This document shows positions 5,849 to 8,317 of a stretch of 8,317 nucleotides of DNA, one piece after another. The position numbers and the translations under genes were made by a program. The notes under the pieces are model-generated. The model was not told the DNA's origin. It made no database searches and saw only the letters and a list, made by a program, of their open reading frames with translations. Location of the stretch: contig JAJXXM010000311.1 of assembly GCA_021781095.1 (NCBI GenBank), positions 1-8,317 of the forward strand, given 5' to 3'. Within the stretch, counting starts at the first letter, position 1; every line of letters starts with the position of its first letter. The stretch is from a bacterium. GTDB lineage: Bacteria; Eremiobacterota; Eremiobacteria; Baltobacterales; Baltobacteraceae.

Positions 5849-7087
5849 ATGAAACGACAACGCGTGCGCCCGAATACGGCGCGCATTCTCATCGCCTGCG
5901 CATTGCTCGCCCTCATCGGCGGCTTCGCGATCTTTTTCTCGCAAGGCGCTCGTCGCCTCGCCGGCGGCGTCGCCGCACGCCTGACGCTGGGGACGCAGCC
6001 GATCGACATTCTCGTCATCGCCAACAACGCACGCGGCGTGGCCGCGAACGATCCGCTCGGCCTCGGCACCGCGGCGGGGCAAGCCGACGTCATTCTTCTC
6101 GCACGGATCGACCCCGCGGCGCACCGCATCTATGCGATCACCATTCCGCGAGATACGCTCTTCGCGCAACCCGGCTGGAACGATCCGGTACCGAAAATAA
6201 AAACCTTGTTCTTTATGGGCGATCAGGAGAGCCCCCCGAAGGGGCCGCAAGAGCTCGCGAAGGCCGTCGCGCAACTCACCGGCTTGCCCGTCGACGGCTA
6301 CATCGCGGCGAATTTCGCTGGCTTCGAACGCGCGATCGATCTCGTCGGCGGCATCACCGTCGACGTCAAGAAACGCATTTACGATCCGCGTCACAGCGGA
6401 GCGAATTTTCAGCCCGGTTTGCAACACATGAACGGGAAAGAAGCGCTCGCCTTCGTGCGCGTGCGACAGAACATCGCCGGGAACTCCTATCGCACGAACG
6501 ATTTCCAACGCATGCAAGCCGAGGTTCAGGTGCTGGGGATACTACGCAATACGTTGCTCGACCCGGCACGCGCGGCGACGCTGGTTCCCACCTTCGTTAA
6601 AAAAATGCACGGCGATATCGCCACCGATCTTCCCCAATCGCGCCTCATTCGTATCGGCATCGCGATGGCCGGCGCACCGGTCTACCAGGTGCCGCTCGGA
6701 TCGATCGACGATTCGATGACGCTCGCACCGGCGAGCGTTCCGGGCATCAATGCCGAGGGATATCTCGACGGCGCCGATTACGACGTGCTCGATCCGGCGG
6801 AGATCGCTCGCCGTCTCGCACCGTTTGGAGCGCAGCATCCAAGCCTCGGTATCGATTTTCCGCCGCACGATAGCGTGCGCGTCACGCTCTATGGAAGCGC
6901 GCACATGGCGCTCCATTTCGAGCATCTCGGCTTCCTCGTAACGCGAGCGGGCGCCGCGAACGGAGCGCAGCGCGTCCTCTATCCAGCGGGCGATGCCGCA
7001 GCGGGATGGGAGGCCGCGCGGGCACTCGGCGGCGGCGATGTGACCGTGGAGCAGGGAGACTCCTCGAGCGTCGTCGTCGAGGAGTGA
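5849..7087 (+). CDS. LytR-CpsA-Psr (LCP) family protein with LytR C-terminal domain
   Basis: LCP enzymes transfer lipid-linked glycopolymers to peptidoglycan on the outer face of the cytoplasmic membrane (family knowledge). The 412-aa protein starts with a basic segment and one membrane anchor (about 11-31). The LCP domain spans about 50-290. Visible hallmarks are D80 in GQADVILLARID, R101-D102 in TIPRD, the strand-helix block YIAANFAGFERAIDLVGGIT (151-170), AFVRVRQ (201-207) and RTNDFQRMQAE (215-225). The usual RxxRQQ ending is altered to RMQAE, so one expected arginine may be missing. About 341-400 resembles the LytR_C domain, with DSVRVTLYGS and LGFLV. ATG 5849 is preferred over the upstream TTG at 5798, because the latter overlaps the preceding gene and adds a non-hydrophobic tail. 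The stop lies 4 nt from the stop of the convergent gene. The exact polymer substrate cannot be told. Confidence 0.9.
   Translation: MKRQRVRPNTARILIACALLALIGGFAIFFSQGARRLAGGVAARLTLGTQPIDILVIANNARGVAANDPLGLGTAAGQADVILLARIDPAAHRIYAITIPRDTLFAQPGWNDPVPKIKTLFFMGDQESPPKGPQELAKAVAQLTGLPVDGYIAANFAGFERAIDLVGGITVDVKKRIYDPRHSGANFQPGLQHMNGKEALAFVRVRQNIAGNSYRTNDFQRMQAEVQVLGILRNTLLDPARAATLVPTFVKKMHGDIATDLPQSRLIRIGIAMAGAPVYQVPLGSIDDSMTLAPASVPGINAEGYLDGADYDVLDPAEIARRLAPFGAQHPSLGIDFPPHDSVRVTLYGSAHMALHFEHLGFLVTRAGAANGAQRVLYPAGDAAAGWEAARALGGGDVTVEQGDSSSVVVEE
7059..7085. terminator. Candidate hairpin at convergent gene ends, no T-tract
   Basis: A 9-bp perfect stem (ACTCCTCGA at 7059-7067 pairing with TCGAGGAGT at 7077-7085) encloses a 9-nt loop. 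It covers the last codons and first stop base of the LCP gene and begins 6 nt beyond the stop codon of the leftward secreted-protein gene. No T-run follows on either strand, so it is not a classical intrinsic terminator. It may help end or protect either transcript, or be chance from repeated GTC codons. Confidence 0.3.
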
Positions 7088-7091
7088 TCGC

Positions 7092-7955
7092 CTACGGTTG
7101 CTTCTGCGGGGGGCCGCCGGTGCAGATATGGGCTGCTTCGATGATCTGCGGAGCGACCGCATCCTGTCGTTTCGTCATCTCGCGGCGCGTCCAGCGCATG
7201 GCGTTTGCAACCGCACGAATCGGGTTATACCCGAGGCTCAATCCCGGAACGTTGCGCATGTCGACCAGCGTTGGGTCGAGCTGCCGCGGCGCGAGGCCGG
7301 CGTAATTGTTGTTGTAGAACTCCGGATTCGGCGTCGCCGTCGCAATCGGGTTGGTCTTGAGCTCCTGGGTACCGTTGATCGCCCCGATATATTCGAAGCC
7401 GGCGTGCTGCATGTTCGCCATCTGCTTGGTGGCGACGAAGCCGTTGATGAGGTCGAGCGCAAATTTTTGCGTGTTGAGCGCACTGAGAAGCCCGGCTTTC
7501 AGTTTTGCCAATTCTTTCGAATCGTATCCGTTGCCGCTGCGGAAAATCGCGTCGTTGGCGAGGAGTTTATCGATCGCTTCGGTATTTTTCACGAGCGGTC
7601 CGACGAGGTACTCCATTTTCACCTGAGCGAGTTGACGAGCGGTAGCGCTCGTCTTGCCGCTGATGTTGTACCGCACGTAATCGTTAAAGAGCGGCTGGCT
7701 CTTGGCGATAATCGCATTGTTCTGCAGCATCAACCCGACCGCCGGAGCGACCGCCTGGTGCAGCCCGCTACAGAGCGGGCGCGCGATCACGTGGACGATA
7801 ACGGGGAGGTGCAACGTCGTTTGAGACGTGTGAGCGGCCGTTCCGCCGTTCGTCGTGCCCGGACTGCTCTGCTGCGCCCGGAGTGCGCCGGGCAGTATCA
7901 GTGCGCCGAGCGCGAGGGCGGCGAGAGATCCGAGTAGTCGCTGACGAGTGTTCAT
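7092..7955 (-). CDS. Unrecognised secreted protein
   Basis: This 287-aa protein has a clear Sec signal peptide: basic NTRQR, a hydrophobic core LLGSLAALALGALILPG, and a likely cleavage after ALRA near residue 27. No lipobox cysteine is present, so it should be released or periplasmic, not a lipoprotein. The mature part starts with a Ser/Thr/Gly/Gln-rich linker and then reads as a mostly helical, asparagine-containing domain. C62 (RPLCSGLHQ) and C278 (AHICTGG) are the only cysteines and could form a disulfide joining the two ends. I see no catalytic motif or known family. The start is supported by a strong ribosome site 11 nt upstream. Its asparagine- and lysine-rich, less arginine-rich composition differs from its neighbours, as is common for exported proteins. 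It lies 61 nt downstream of cheW on the same strand, so cotranscription is possible but no functional link is shown. Confidence 0.85.
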   Translation of the reverse strand: MNTRQRLLGSLAALALGALILPGALRAQQSSPGTTNGGTAAHTSQTTLHLPVIVHVIARPLCSGLHQAVAPAVGLMLQNNAIIAKSQPLFNDYVRYNISGKTSATARQLAQVKMEYLVGPLVKNTEAIDKLLANDAIFRSGNGYDSKELAKLKAGLLSALNTQKFALDLINGFVATKQMANMQHAGFEYIGAINGTQELKTNPIATATPNPEFYNNNYAGLAPRQLDPTLVDMRNVPGLSLGYNPIRAVANAMRWTRREMTKRQDAVAPQIIEAAHICTGGPPQKQP

Positions 7956-7966
7956 TGGGGATCGAT

Positions 7967-7973
7967 CCTCCTT
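7967..7973 (-). promoter_or_regulatory. Strong Shine-Dalgarno site of the secreted-protein gene
   Basis: On the minus strand this reads AAGGAGG and lies 11 nt from the ATG at 7955. It fixes the start codon and contrasts with imuA, which lacks such a site. Its last two bases overlap a GGATCGATCC palindrome (7959-7968) that could form a small stem between ribosome site and start codon. Confidence 0.75.
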
Positions 7974-8016
7974 ACGTACCGGAACGACCCGGCCGGCAGA
8001 ATCGTTTCGGCGCTTG

Positions 8017-8317
8017 CTACTCGGCTGCCTCGTCGACGCTGTCGAGCGCCTGTTTCTCCTCGGAGGTGATCACCTTGCTCAAGTCGAGGAGAATGATGAG
8101 GCGCGTATCGACCTTGCCGACGCCCTGGATATACTCGGTGCCGATGCCGGCGACCATCTCGGGAGCATCTTCGACGTTTTCGACCGGAATATTGAGCACT
8201 TCGGAGACGCTGTCGACGACGATCCCTACCCGCTTACTGCCGATATCCGTGACGATGATCCGCGTCGATTTCGTGTGGTCGGCACGATTCATGCCGAAAC
8301 GCGTGCGGAGATCGATG
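8017..8317 (-). CDS. cheW: CheW-type chemotaxis adaptor, C-terminal part
   Basis: CheW links chemoreceptors to the histidine kinase CheA in the signalling array. Only the last 99 residues are in the window, and the reading frame continues beyond its right edge. The visible part starts with IDLRTRFG, the conserved CheW block before the last beta-strands. It continues with VGIVVDSVSEVLNIP and then with VGKVDTRLIILLDLSKVI, the typical end of the CheW beta-barrel. It finishes with an acidic tail (DSVDEAAE). The ATG at 8292 is internal, since the CheW-like sequence continues upstream of it. A CheW domain at the C-terminus of a larger protein such as CheA or CheV-like fusions cannot be excluded, but the short tail after the domain fits plain CheW. 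No terminator is visible in the 61 nt between it and the secreted-protein gene. Confidence 0.88.
   Translation of the reverse strand, partial: IDLRTRFGMNRADHTKSTRIIVTDIGSKRVGIVVDSVSEVLNIPVENVEDAPEMVAGIGTEYIQGVGKVDTRLIILLDLSKVITSEEKQALDSVDEAAE

Noticed and set aside
7763..7780. Perfect 7-bp stem with ACAG loop inside the secreted-protein gene
   Set aside because: It lies mid-gene over the RPLCSGL codons, has no T-tract and no gene boundary nearby; likely chance.
7959..7968. GGATCGATCC palindrome between the ribosome site and ATG of the secreted-protein gene
   Set aside because: GATCG-type words are frequent in this sequence, and a 10-bp palindrome without a loop is weak evidence for an operator.

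Overview
The window is a GC-rich bacterial segment. From right to left it holds the 3' end of a chemotaxis adaptor gene, an unrecognised secreted protein gene, an LCP-family cell-wall gene with a small membrane-protein gene ahead of it, and a complete SOS mutagenesis cassette (imuA-imuB-dnaE2). No RNA genes, insertion sequences, CRISPR arrays or integrase-type genes were seen, and no gap between genes reaches 300 bases. The LexA-type operator has the GAAC-N4-GTTC form known from Firmicutes, Actinobacteria, Chloroflexi and related lineages, not the Escherichia coli CTGT-N8-ACAG form. Together with the LCP protein and signs of leaderless transcripts, this suggests a high-GC lineage of that kind. 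A deep soil phylum such as Eremiobacterota/WPS-2 is my guess, from general impression only, and is not proven by the sequence.

Left part, minus strand (3-5095): imuA, imuB and dnaE2 are packed as one operon (15-nt gap, then a 4-nt overlap). In the known system ImuA (RecA-like) and ImuB (inactive Y-family polymerase, clamp adaptor) bring the error-prone polymerase DnaE2/ImuC to damaged templates. Here all three proteins look catalytically pared down outside the DnaE2 polymerase site. ImuA has degenerate Walker motifs, ImuB lacks the whole N-terminal start of the Y-family palm, and the DnaE2 PHP domain has lost most expected metal ligands. The DnaE2 polymerase aspartates are intact.

Control region (5096-5132): a perfect TTGACA -35, a 17-bp spacer and a TACGAT -10 point leftward toward imuA. 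An 18-bp perfect LexA-type palindrome fills the spacer. The -10 lies only 8 nt from the imuA ATG, so the transcript should be leaderless or nearly so. The only good start codon of the rightward membrane-protein gene lies inside the same operator, so that gene may belong to the SOS regulon as well.

Right part: the rightward pair (membrane protein 5119-5805, LCP protein 5849-7087) ends 4 nt from the stop of a leftward secreted-protein gene (7092-7955). That gene lies 61 nt downstream of the cheW end (8017-8317, continuing beyond the window). A 9-bp stem hairpin sits at the convergent gene ends.
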